Origin: Actinomycetota bacterium | Lineage (GTDB): Bacteria; Actinomycetota; Thermoleophilia; RBG-16-64-13 | NCBI GenBank assembly: GCA_003157225.1 | Contig: PMIZ01000224.1 | Span: 1 to 12,738, forward strand | Length of the DNA: 12,738 bases | Direction: 5' to 3' | Part shown: one piece after another, positions 5,729-11,562 of the stretch | Numbering within the stretch: position 1 is the first letter of the stretch | How the letters are laid out: each line of letters starts with the position of its first letter | The notes under the pieces: model-generated | What the model was told of the DNA's origin: nothing | Databases searched by the model: none | What the model saw: the letters and a program-made list of their open reading frames with translations, nothing else | Position numbers and translations under genes: made by a program

Positions 5729-7071
5729 CGTATCGCTCCCTGAAGATGTGTGATGTTTCTCTTGCTCGTGCCGGTCTCGGCACCCGCTCCCGGGTCCCAA
5801 TCGCGGATATCCAATGTCAGGCCGCCGCTCGCCACTTCACGCGAGACCGCCGGCACACCGAGTAGACCCTGAACCACCTGGTCAGGGCTCGGCGCGGCCG
5901 CTCCGCCGCACCGCTTGACGTACACAACGAGCGTCGCCCCCTGAGCCTTTTCGGCCAGGACCAGCCTAAAATCGGTCAAGCCCTCCAGTGGGAACAGCGC
6001 TTCGTCGAAGTCTTTCACATAGAGCGTGTGCCCACCAGGGAAGACGGCAGCGCCGGCCAATCGCCGGTCGATATGGGCCAAGCGCTTCAGCACCGTGCCG
6101 CACGCACAGGGCGCCGGCAGGAAGCAGCTCGAGTCACCGGTCCGGTAGCGGATCAAGGGCATCGCGGCGCGGGTAAGCGTAGTGAAGACCACCTCTCCAA
6201 TCTCTCCGTCGGGCGTAGGCCGTCCGCTGACGGGATCGACGATCTCGAACAGCAGATCGGCCTCTCTCAGATGATATCCGGCCCGGGCGGCGCAATCGAC
6301 CCCGCCGCCCAGCCCCATCTCGGTGGTGCCGTAGTGATTGAAGACGTCGCACCCCCAGGCCGCCTCAATCGCGCTCACGACCGCGCGGGAAACCTGGTCG
6401 GTGCTGAGCAGCGCGCTCTTCAGCCTCAACCGGCTGCCGCCTCGTTCGGCCGAGGTACACCGGGCCAAGGCAAGCACCTGTACGGGGATGCCCACCACGG
6501 CGGTGACTGTCTCCCGCTCCATCACTTCGAGCGTGCGTCCGGGGTCCGTCACCGGGCCGTGGGGAATGCCCGCCACATCCATCCGCTCCAGCCCTTCCTT
6601 GAGCAGGCGGCCCACGCTGCCCGGGAGACTGCCCGGAAGTAGGATGAGCACCCTGTCACCCGCCTGCACCAGGGTGGACATGCCCACGTGAAAGAAATCC
6701 CTCGTCAGCTCCTGGTCTTCGGAGGTGAAGAATATCCTCTTAGGCGGCCCGGTCGTCCCGGAGGTGGGCAGGGTCACTATTCTCTCCACGTCGCCCTGCC
6801 GCACGCACAGAAAGTCGAAGGGCTGGGCGCGAAGCTGGTCGGGCGAGGTGAGAGGCAGATCGGCGAGTTCGTCAAGCGAGGACACATGGATCTTCTCCGC
6901 GCCGAGACTCCCACGATAGAAGGAGCTGGCCTCCTGGACCAGCGAGAGAGTCTCGTTCAGCTTTGTCAGTTGGTATTCCTCAAGCGCCTCGCGGCTGAGC
7001 GGCCGCCCCTCTCTGCCTATCTTGGCCGCGGTCCAGGGTTCGAGCGGGGTGATCCCAGCACAAGGGCTCAC
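5725..7071 (-). CDS. AMP-dependent CoA ligase (PaaK-like, DVU_1553-like)
   Basis: A 448-residue acyl-adenylate-forming enzyme of about PaaK length. It shows the ATP-binding loop PTSGTTGPPK (102-111), the acid/adenine motif NHYGTTEMG (245-253), RYRTGD (308-313), a Cys-rich CACG (322-325) like that in phenylacetate-CoA ligases, and a C-terminal basic TSKRN with Lys437 in the position of the adenylation lysine. Such enzymes activate a carboxylic acid as acyl-AMP and pass it to CoA. Its place as first gene of the XdhC/radical SAM operon matches the AMP-dependent CoA ligase of Desulfovibrio aldehyde oxidoreductase clusters (family recalled, not searched). The start is GTG 7071, just after GGAGGAG; GTGA overlaps the stop of a possible 22-codon ORF. 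The substrate is unknown. Confidence 0.87.
   Translation of the reverse strand: MSPCAGITPLEPWTAAKIGREGRPLSREALEEYQLTKLNETLSLVQEASSFYRGSLGAEKIHVSSLDELADLPLTSPDQLRAQPFDFLCVRQGDVERIVTLPTSGTTGPPKRIFFTSEDQELTRDFFHVGMSTLVQAGDRVLILLPGSLPGSVGRLLKEGLERMDVAGIPHGPVTDPGRTLEVMERETVTAVVGIPVQVLALARCTSAERGGSRLRLKSALLSTDQVSRAVVSAIEAAWGCDVFNHYGTTEMGLGGGVDCAARAGYHLREADLLFEIVDPVSGRPTPDGEIGEVVFTTLTRAAMPLIRYRTGDSSCFLPAPCACGTVLKRLAHIDRRLAGAAVFPGGHTLYVKDFDEALFPLEGLTDFRLVLAEKAQGATLVVYVKRCGGAAAPSPDQVVQGLLGVPAVSREVASGGLTLDIRDWDPGAGAETGTSKRNITHLQGAIR
5736..5740 (-). promoter_or_regulatory. Shine-Dalgarno site that sets the TTG start of the XdhC gene
   Basis: GGGAG on the minus strand lies 7 nt before TTG 5728, inside the 3' end of the ligase gene. 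It supports a rare TTG start that overlaps the ligase stop codon as TTGA. Confidence 0.65.
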
Positions 7072-7136
7072 TTCTCCTCCAGGGTCTGCTCGACAAACAC
7101 CATGACCCAGAGGGCGTTTGCGTCGTGGTCAGCCAC
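7068..7136 (-). CDS. Possible 22-codon ORF coupled to the ligase gene
   Basis: Between the M15 stop (7142) and the ligase start, GTG 7136 opens a 22-codon frame whose TGA (7068-7070) overlaps the ligase start as GTGA. An in-frame stop upstream limits it to this region. The peptide begins VADHDANALW and ends EQTLEEK. AGGA lies only a few nucleotides before the GTG, a weak ribosome site. It may be a leader peptide that couples translation into the operon, the remnant of a lost gene, or chance. I do not recognise it. Confidence 0.3.
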   Translation of the reverse strand: MADHDANALWVMVFVEQTLEEK

Positions 7137-7141
7137 AGATC

Positions 7142-8008
7142 CTACCGCCCGTTACTGCTGAAATGCTGGTAGTCCTTCTGGTTGTGCCAATCTCCGCCCC
7201 ATTTCCAGCCGATCGCCGCGAAGGCGCGGACCGCTACGTCTCCGGACTTGATCGCTCCCAGCGGCAAGTGCGACCTGTCGACGTACGCCTCGCCTTCAAC
7301 CGGGCTCACGGTTGCGCCGTGGATGTAGGGATTCTCGACCGGGTTCAGGTCGATGGCAAGACCGTAGGAGTGCATGCTCCAGGCACTCGTGCCCGCCACA
7401 CGGCGACCGTTGTAGGCCGAGGTGTTATCGGCAGCCATCGAACGGTCGTCGTCGGCGCCGTAGACGTCGACCAGGTTCATCTCCCGGATTGGGAAGTGGG
7501 CGTTGTAGAGGGCGCGAAAGACGGTGCAGAGCCTCGCGGCCCATGCAGCGCCGACGACCAAGCTGCCCGTGTGTGGCTTGCCGTCGAACCCCCAGTAACT
7601 TACGTGAACGAGACGCAGTCCATCCAGCGATACGGGATCGCCGGGCTTCCAGGATCCGCTGCCGACCATCTGGGCTTTGAGCGTTGCGTCGATCGGCTGC
7701 ACCGATGAGGCAAAACTCGGGGCCGCCAGCTTCACCGACGTGACCCGGCCGACCGTGCGCGCCGCCGCGGTCTTCAGGGTCGCGTTCACCGCGCTCGCCG
7801 CGACCGCGTTGGGTGCGTTTGCCTGGCCGGGCAATGTGACCGCCGAGATCTGGACGCGGGGCGGCCCGGTCGTTCCGACCTCGTGGGCGCCACAACCGGC
7901 CAGTAGGACGACCGCCACGAGGGTTCCAGCCAACAGCGGAACAGCGCCCAGGCGGAACCACTTGGGCGCGCCGGCCTCCTGGTAACGGTGGTTGCTCACG
8001 GTCCTCAT
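7142..8008 (-). CDS. Lipoprotein M15-family peptidase (D-Ala-D-Ala carboxypeptidase-like)
   Basis: A 288-residue protein with a lipoprotein signal peptide (residues 16-39, lipobox LLAGC, Cys39), an Ala/Thr/Val-rich linker to about 100, and a C-terminal M15_4-type peptidase domain. Zinc site residues are visible in SMHSYGLAIDLNP (211-223; His213, Asp220) and GGDWHNQKDYQHF (271-283; catalytic Asp273, zinc ligand His282). Enzymes of this group cleave the D-Ala-D-Ala or L-Ala-D-Glu bonds of peptidoglycan stem peptides, here presumably at the outer face of the membrane. The start is ATG 8008, with AAGGAGAG about 7 nt upstream. It is divergent from the NlpC/P60 gene. The MoCo-type operon follows 70 nt downstream on the same strand, with no clear terminator between. 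Exact cleavage specificity cannot be read from the sequence. Confidence 0.88.
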   Translation of the reverse strand: MRTVSNHRYQEAGAPKWFRLGAVPLLAGTLVAVVLLAGCGAHEVGTTGPPRVQISAVTLPGQANAPNAVAASAVNATLKTAAARTVGRVTSVKLAAPSFASSVQPIDATLKAQMVGSGSWKPGDPVSLDGLRLVHVSYWGFDGKPHTGSLVVGAAWAARLCTVFRALYNAHFPIREMNLVDVYGADDDRSMAADNTSAYNGRRVAGTSAWSMHSYGLAIDLNPVENPYIHGATVSPVEGEAYVDRSHLPLGAIKSGDVAVRAFAAIGWKWGGDWHNQKDYQHFSSNGR

Positions 8009-8041
8009 GACAGCTCTCCTTCGGCTTTCGAACTTCGACAG

Positions 8042-8047
8042 ATTGTA
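8042..8047 (-). promoter_or_regulatory. Possible -10 box (TACAAT) for the M15 peptidase gene
   Basis: TACAAT on the minus strand lies 33 nt before ATG 8008, a suitable distance for a short leader with its ribosome site. No convincing -35 hexamer is seen at 16-18 nt, so this is tentative. Confidence 0.35.
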
Positions 8048-8218
8048 GCGGCAGCCTTCAGAAGAGGTGGAGTTTCCGGTGACGGGGCGTCGGTTCTGGC
8101 GCCTCCGGGGTTGTTCTCGTCCTCTTCCTGTGGTTTCATGGCGCCTCATGAACTCGGCCCGCGCGGTCGAGAAAACCGGCGCTGTCGCTCGCGTGTCTGG
8201 GGGGCGAGACGCAGGAAG

Positions 8219-8224
8219 AGGAGG
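8219..8224 (+). promoter_or_regulatory. Shine-Dalgarno site that sets the start of the NlpC/P60 gene
   Basis: AGGAGG lies 9 nt before ATG 8234, directly ahead of a signal peptide. The reading frame stays open upstream to 7988, but that extension is Arg/Ser-rich, has no signal peptide and runs into the divergent promoter region. Confidence 0.8.
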
Positions 8225-8233
8225 CTTCTGCTC

Positions 8234-9520
8234 ATGCCCAACCGCGCGAAAGGCGAGAGACTCACTCGAGTTGTCGTCTTCCTTCTTGTGGCGTCTGTGC
8301 TCGTCTTCTCAGGTTCCCCCATCGCCCAAGCCAGTCCGACTGCCATCAGCCAGGCGCAGAGCGAACTACAGGCGCTGAGGCAGTTGGTGGACAAGCTCGA
8401 CACCGATCTCAGCAAGGCGGACGAGGATTACAACCAGGCTGCTGAGCGGCTGAAGCAGACGCAAGCCGCGCAGACCAAGACCCAATCGGAGCTCGCGAAG
8501 ACCCAGAAGGACCTCGACGCGGCGCAGCAACAGTTGATGAGCCGGCTGGTCGAGATCTACAAGAACGGCAACGAGGGCATGCTCGACGTGCTGCTTGGCG
8601 CAGCCAGCTTCACCGACCTCGTCAACCGCTTCGAGCAGCTTGGCCGGGTGGGCGCACAGGACAGCGCGCTCGTCAAGCAGGTAGACGGCTACGTTGCTCA
8701 GGTGAAAGACCGGCAGGCCGAGCTGGCCAAGCAGGCAGAGGATGGGAAGGCCAGAACCGCGCAGTTGGCGGACGCCCAGCAGAAGGTCGCTGCACAACTC
8801 GCCACCAAGACACAGGCGCTGAAGGGCAAAGAAGTGCAGCTCGCGCAGCTGCAGAAGGAAGAACAGGCAAGGCAGGTCGCGTTGGCGGCGGCCGCCAAGA
8901 AGGCGGCGGCCAAGGCAGCCGCGGAGGCCGCCCAGCAGGCCGCCATCGAGAAGGCGGCTAGGGAGAAGGCGGCCAAGGATCGGGCGACCAAATTGGCGCC
9001 GACCGGCGGCGGGCCGGCCGACAAGACAACGGGATCGTCGAACACCAGGCCGTCGGCGACTCCCGCCGCGACTCCGGCCACGGCTCCGCCGGGGACCCAG
9101 GGCGGCACACCCGACACGAACTCCACCGCCTCGCCTTCCACCGATGAAGGTGGCGGTTCGGGCAGCACAGCATCCGAAACGCGGGCCAAGGTAGTCGACA
9201 TAGCCCTCAGCTACCTGGGCGTGCCGTATACCTGGGCAGGCTCTTCTCCCAACGGCTTCGATTGTTCCGGGTTCGTGACGTACGTGTTTGCCAAGGTTGG
9301 CGTAGACCTCCCGCATTCAAGCGCGATGCAATATGGAAGCGGCACCCACGTCTCCAAGGGCGAGCTACGACCGGGTGACCTGGTCTTCTTCTACAGCCCC
9401 ATCCATCACGTTGGCATCTACATCGGCAATGGACAGATGGTCGACTCCCGCGGCTCCGGGGTCCAGATCGACGACGCCTTCTGGGACAGCTACGCGGGAG
9501 CCACGCGGGTGCTGGAGTAG
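8234..9520 (+). CDS. Secreted coiled-coil NlpC/P60 peptidoglycan endopeptidase (PcsB/CwlO/RipC-like)
   Basis: A 428-residue protein with a signal peptide (residues 1-33, hydrophobic core 13-26, cleavage probably after AQA), a long Gln/Lys/Ala-rich coiled coil (about 36-250) containing the PcsB-type segment VLLGAASFTDLVNRFEQL (119-136), a Thr/Pro/Ser/Gly linker (255-315) and a C-terminal NlpC/P60 domain (316-428). Catalytic residues are Cys344 in FDCSGF and His392 in HHVGIYIGNG. This family cleaves D-Glu-to-diaminopimelate-type bonds in peptidoglycan stems. Relatives with this coiled coil are activated by FtsEX during division; no ftsEX is in the window. Where many relatives have MIHAP or MVDAP after GNG, this one has MVDSRG, so the third polar residue is not certain. 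It sits 13 nt before an MBL-fold gene. Confidence 0.93.
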   Translation: MPNRAKGERLTRVVVFLLVASVLVFSGSPIAQASPTAISQAQSELQALRQLVDKLDTDLSKADEDYNQAAERLKQTQAAQTKTQSELAKTQKDLDAAQQQLMSRLVEIYKNGNEGMLDVLLGAASFTDLVNRFEQLGRVGAQDSALVKQVDGYVAQVKDRQAELAKQAEDGKARTAQLADAQQKVAAQLATKTQALKGKEVQLAQLQKEEQARQVALAAAAKKAAAKAAAEAAQQAAIEKAAREKAAKDRATKLAPTGGGPADKTTGSSNTRPSATPAATPATAPPGTQGGTPDTNSTASPSTDEGGGSGSTASETRAKVVDIALSYLGVPYTWAGSSPNGFDCSGFVTYVFAKVGVDLPHSSAMQYGSGTHVSKGELRPGDLVFFYSPIHHVGIYIGNGQMVDSRGSGVQIDDAFWDSYAGATRVLE

Positions 9521-9533
9521 GGGCCAAAGCGTC

Positions 9534-10451
9534 ATGAAGCTGCCGGCGAGCGGGCGAATACGCGAGCGGATCACGGCGATCGGGAGTGCCCACTGCCCTG
9601 TCTACATCATCCGGGGGCAAGGGAAGAGCCTGATGGTCGACGCTGGAGTGAGCCTACTCGGACCCCGCTATCTCGCTTCGGTCCGAGACCTTGTGGGGGA
9701 TGCCGGGCGCCTCGACTATCTCTTCCTGACTCACTCTCACTACGACCATGTCGGTTCCGCCGGATACCTCAAGCGGCATCTGCCCGGGCTGACGATCGGC
9801 GCCCACGAACGGGTCGCAGGTCTGCTGCGGAAGGCCTCCGTGCTGGAAGCGCTGAACGGTCTCAGCGATTTGCACACCGAGCTTCTGAAGTACAACCCCG
9901 CCGGCGAAGACCTCACCATACGCCCGTTCGAGATCGACCTGGTGCTGCGGCAGGGCGATGAGATCGACCTGGGAGGGCTGACCTGCCGGGTGTGCGAGAC
10001 ACCAGGTCATACCCGCGATTCGCTGTCGTTCTGGCTCCCGGAGTCCAAGTCGGTGTTCCCCGGCGAGGCGTGCGGCGTGCTGCGGACAGGCACCGCGGGC
10101 AAGCTGCATGTCGAGTTCGTCGCGTCCTTCGACGACTACGTGAGCTCCCTCAAGCTGCTGGGCGCCCTCGAACCCGAGGTCATCTGCCTCGCTCACAACT
10201 GGGTGCTCACCGATGAAGACGCCCCGGAGTTCCTCCAGCACTCTCTTGCCGAGACCTTCCGGTATCGGGAGCTGGTCGAGCACTACCTGACGACAACGAA
10301 CGGCGACATCGACAAGACCATCCAGGAGTTGGCACGCATCGAGTTCGACCCGCGCGAAGCCGCGCTCCCCCCGGCCGCGGCTTACATGACGAACCTGGCG
10401 GCCCAGGTGAAGCACATCGCCGAACTGCGGGCAGGCCGCGCGGCAGTCTGA
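9534..10451 (+). CDS. MBL-fold metallo-hydrolase
   Basis: A 305-residue metallo-beta-lactamase-fold protein. Metal ligands are seen in THSHYDHVG (66-74; His67, His69, Asp71, His72), ETPGHT (155-160; His159) and CLAHNW (218-223; His221). The position usually held by the bridging Asp reads FPGEACG (175-181), with Glu178. The C-terminal 80 residues are helical and charged. Members hydrolyse thioesters, phosphodiesters, lactones or other substrates, so the fold alone does not give the reaction. The start is ATG 9534, 13 nt after the NlpC/P60 stop, with a weak GGGG-type ribosome site overlapping that stop region, so it is probably cotranscribed. Its stop lies 2 nt from the 3' end of a convergent tRNA gene. 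Confidence 0.86.
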   Translation: MKLPASGRIRERITAIGSAHCPVYIIRGQGKSLMVDAGVSLLGPRYLASVRDLVGDAGRLDYLFLTHSHYDHVGSAGYLKRHLPGLTIGAHERVAGLLRKASVLEALNGLSDLHTELLKYNPAGEDLTIRPFEIDLVLRQGDEIDLGGLTCRVCETPGHTRDSLSFWLPESKSVFPGEACGVLRTGTAGKLHVEFVASFDDYVSSLKLLGALEPEVICLAHNWVLTDEDAPEFLQHSLAETFRYRELVEHYLTTTNGDIDKTIQELARIEFDPREAALPPAAAYMTNLAAQVKHIAELRAGRAAV

Positions 10452-10453
10452 AA

Positions 10454-10526
10454 AGCCGACGTGGGGAATCGAACCCCAGACCTGCTCATTACGAGTGAGC
10501 CGCTCTGCCATCTGAGCTACGTCGGC
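10454..10526 (-). tRNA. tRNA-Thr (anticodon CGT)
   Basis: The minus strand folds into a full cloverleaf of 73 nt: acceptor arms GCCGACG/CGTCGGC, D stem GCTC/GAGC, anticodon stem GCTCA/TGAGC around loop CTCGTAA (anticodon CGT, reading ACG), a 5-nt variable loop, and T arm TGGGG-TTCGATT-CCCCA. The discriminator base is T and CCA is not encoded (TTT follows), so CCA must be added after transcription. Confidence 0.97.
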
Positions 10527-10571
10527 CTGCGTTCCGCGGCGCCGCGAGAGGCCGCTCCGAAACGAGGCCCT

Positions 10572-10600
10572 AGTTTAGAAGTTCCCCGGCGACCTGACAA
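10572..10600 (-). promoter_or_regulatory. Promoter of the tRNA-Thr gene
   Basis: On the minus strand TTGTCA (10595-10600) and TAAACT (10572-10577) are separated by exactly 17 nt, a good housekeeping-sigma match. Transcription would start near 10565, about 40 nt before the mature 5' end at 10526, leaving a leader for RNase P. Confidence 0.65.
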
Positions 10601-10639
10601 GTTACCCCGGCATGGTTCTGTTCAGCGCTCCTCGTCCAC

Positions 10640-10711
10640 ACGTGCGTTGCCGGCACGTCGACGAAAGGTCCAGACGCGCAGCTTCGCGACTTGCGTCTGG
10701 ACCCGCGTCTG
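10640..10711. repeat. Inverted repeats and three GCGTCTG heptamers upstream of the response regulator
   Basis: A perfect 10-bp inverted repeat GTCCAGACGC / GCGTCTGGAC (10668-10677 and 10693-10702, 15-nt spacer) contains one inverted and one direct copy of the heptamer GCGTCTG (10671-10677 and 10693-10699). A second direct copy follows at 10705-10711, 12 nt after the first direct one. A smaller inverted repeat, ACGTGC / GCACGT, lies at 10640-10645 and 10653-10658. The heptamers overlap the putative promoter of the response regulator, which fits operator sites; a cruciform or RNA hairpin is the alternative. Confidence 0.6.
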
Positions 10712-10719
10712 ACTATCCT
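10691..10719 (+). promoter_or_regulatory. Candidate promoter of the response regulator gene
   Basis: TTGCGT (10691-10696) and TATCCT (10714-10719) are spaced 17 nt apart. The -35 is weak, which would suit a promoter that needs an activator. A start near 10726 would give a leader of about 86 nt before GTG 10812. Confidence 0.4.
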
Positions 10720-10811
10720 TGGTCCTGCTGAACGTAGGAGGCTGGAGCTGCGGGCCACCTGGCTTGACTCCGCGACTCGGCTGTAATTCCCGGCCTTCAG
10801 AGGATGACCTT

Positions 10812-11441
10812 GTGACAGACCTGCAGCCGGTGGTCTCCGTAGTCGACGACGAGCCTGGGGTGCGGGCCTACTTGGCCGCGCTGCTCATGGCTCGCGACTA
10901 CCGCGTCATCGCCTTGGCCTCCGTCGAGGAGCTCCTCGAGCATGGAGCGCTTGAGGGCCCTGGCTGCCTGATCTTGGACATCTTCCTTCCCGGTTTGAAT
11001 GGCCTCGACGCTCAACAGATCTTGATGGACACATTCCGTCATCTGCCCATCATCTTCATCTCAGGCCAGGGGAGCATCCCCATGAGCGTTCAGGCCATGA
11101 GAGCCGGCGCGGTGGATTTCCTCAGCAAGCCCTTCGGTGGAGAGCAGCTCTGGCCAGCCGTCGAAAGGGCCGTCGACCTCAGCAGACACATCTGCGCCGA
11201 GCGGGCCGAGCAGCGTGAGTTGGAAGAACGCCTTGGGAGATTGACCCACCGCGAGATCGAGGTCCTCCGCCTTGTGGCAGTCGGGAGAATGAACAAACAG
11301 ATCGCGGCCGAACTCGACATCGTAGAGAAGACCGTGAAGGTCCATCGCAGTAGAGGGATGCGGAAACTGGAGCTGAGATCGGTGGCCGAGCTTGTCCGGG
11401 TCGCCGACAAGCTCGATCTGCTCTCACCGCACTCTTCCTGA
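10812..11441 (+). CDS. Response regulator, FixJ/NarL type (receiver plus LuxR HTH)
   Basis: A 209-residue two-domain regulator. The receiver domain (about 5-120) has the acidic pair Asp12-Asp13 in VVDDEP, phospho-acceptor Asp56 in LILDIFLPG, the switch residue Ser84 in FISGQG and Lys106 in FLSKPF; the AMRAGAVDFLSKPF stretch (95-108) is characteristic of FixJ-like receivers. The LuxR-type HTH (about 143-200) includes LTHREIEVLRLVAVGRMNKQ (144-163) and VEKTVKVHRS (171-180). Phosphorylation by a sensor kinase should control DNA binding. No kinase gene is visible, so it is an orphan here. The start is GTG 10812, with GAGG 8 nt upstream; an in-frame extension to 10719 lacks similarity. The repeated heptamer upstream may be its own binding site (inference). 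Confidence 0.92.
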   Translation: MTDLQPVVSVVDDEPGVRAYLAALLMARDYRVIALASVEELLEHGALEGPGCLILDIFLPGLNGLDAQQILMDTFRHLPIIFISGQGSIPMSVQAMRAGAVDFLSKPFGGEQLWPAVERAVDLSRHICAERAEQRELEERLGRLTHREIEVLRLVAVGRMNKQIAAELDIVEKTVKVHRSRGMRKLELRSVAELVRVADKLDLLSPHSS

Positions 11442-11455
11442 TTCCACCTTCCAGA

Positions 11456-11471
11456 CTGGCCAAATAGCCAG
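11456..11471 (+). terminator. Weak possible terminator after the response regulator
   Basis: CTGGC-CAAATA-GCCAG forms a 5-bp stem with a 6-nt loop 15 nt after the stop, followed by CTTTCC. The stem is short and the T-run poor, so this is only suggestive. Confidence 0.2.
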
Positions 11472-11503
11472 CTTTCCCCGCGCCGGCCCGCCCCACTTTG
11501 CCT

Positions 11504-11539
11504 ATTGGACCAAGGTCCCATGAGAGACCTAGGTCCAAT
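11504..11539. repeat. 36-nt nested inverted repeat upstream of the zincin-SLH gene
   Basis: ATTGGACC (11504-11511) pairs with GGTCCAAT (11532-11539), and inside it AGGTC (11513-11517) pairs with GACCT (11526-11530), leaving an 8-nt loop and one A/A mismatch. The right half includes the perfect 10-mer palindrome GACCTAGGTC (11526-11535), and the left half contains GGACC-AA-GGTCC. It begins 63 nt after the response regulator stop and ends 23 nt before ATG 11563. It could be an operator with two half-sites, an RNA hairpin in the leader, or a bidirectional terminator without a T-run. Confidence 0.75.
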
Positions 11540-11562
11540 CTCAGCGCCCCACACCCGTGCCG

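Noticed and set aside
5729..5800. Upstream extension of the XdhC gene
   Set aside because: It overlaps the ligase C-terminus without similarity to XdhC; TTG 5728 has GGGAG at the right distance.
7988..8233. N-terminal extension of the NlpC/P60 frame
   Set aside because: It lacks a signal peptide, runs into the divergent gene's start, and AGGAGG 9 nt before ATG 8234 followed by a signal peptide marks the true start.
8009..8233. Possible c-di-AMP (ydaO-type) riboswitch upstream of the NlpC/P60 gene
   Set aside because: Such riboswitches precede wall hydrolases in actinobacteria, but I could not match the conserved core in this 225-nt region.
8880..8990. Tandem DNA repeat (aag-gcg-gcg-type units)
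   Set aside because: It is low-complexity coding sequence for the Ala/Lys-rich end of the coiled coil, not an independent repeat element.
8366..9316. Long open frame antisense to the NlpC/P60 gene
   Set aside because: It is Arg/Gly/Leu-rich with no domain and mirrors the Ala/Lys/Gln coiled coil of the sense gene, a common artefact of high-GC coding DNA.
9654..10511. Long open frame antisense to the MBL gene, starting inside the tRNA
   Set aside because: Its first residues are a translation of the tRNA and the rest is antisense to a gene with clear metal-binding motifs.
10668..10702. Transcription terminator
   Set aside because: There is no T-run on either strand after the hairpin and no gene ends nearby; it overlaps a candidate promoter, so an operator is more likely.
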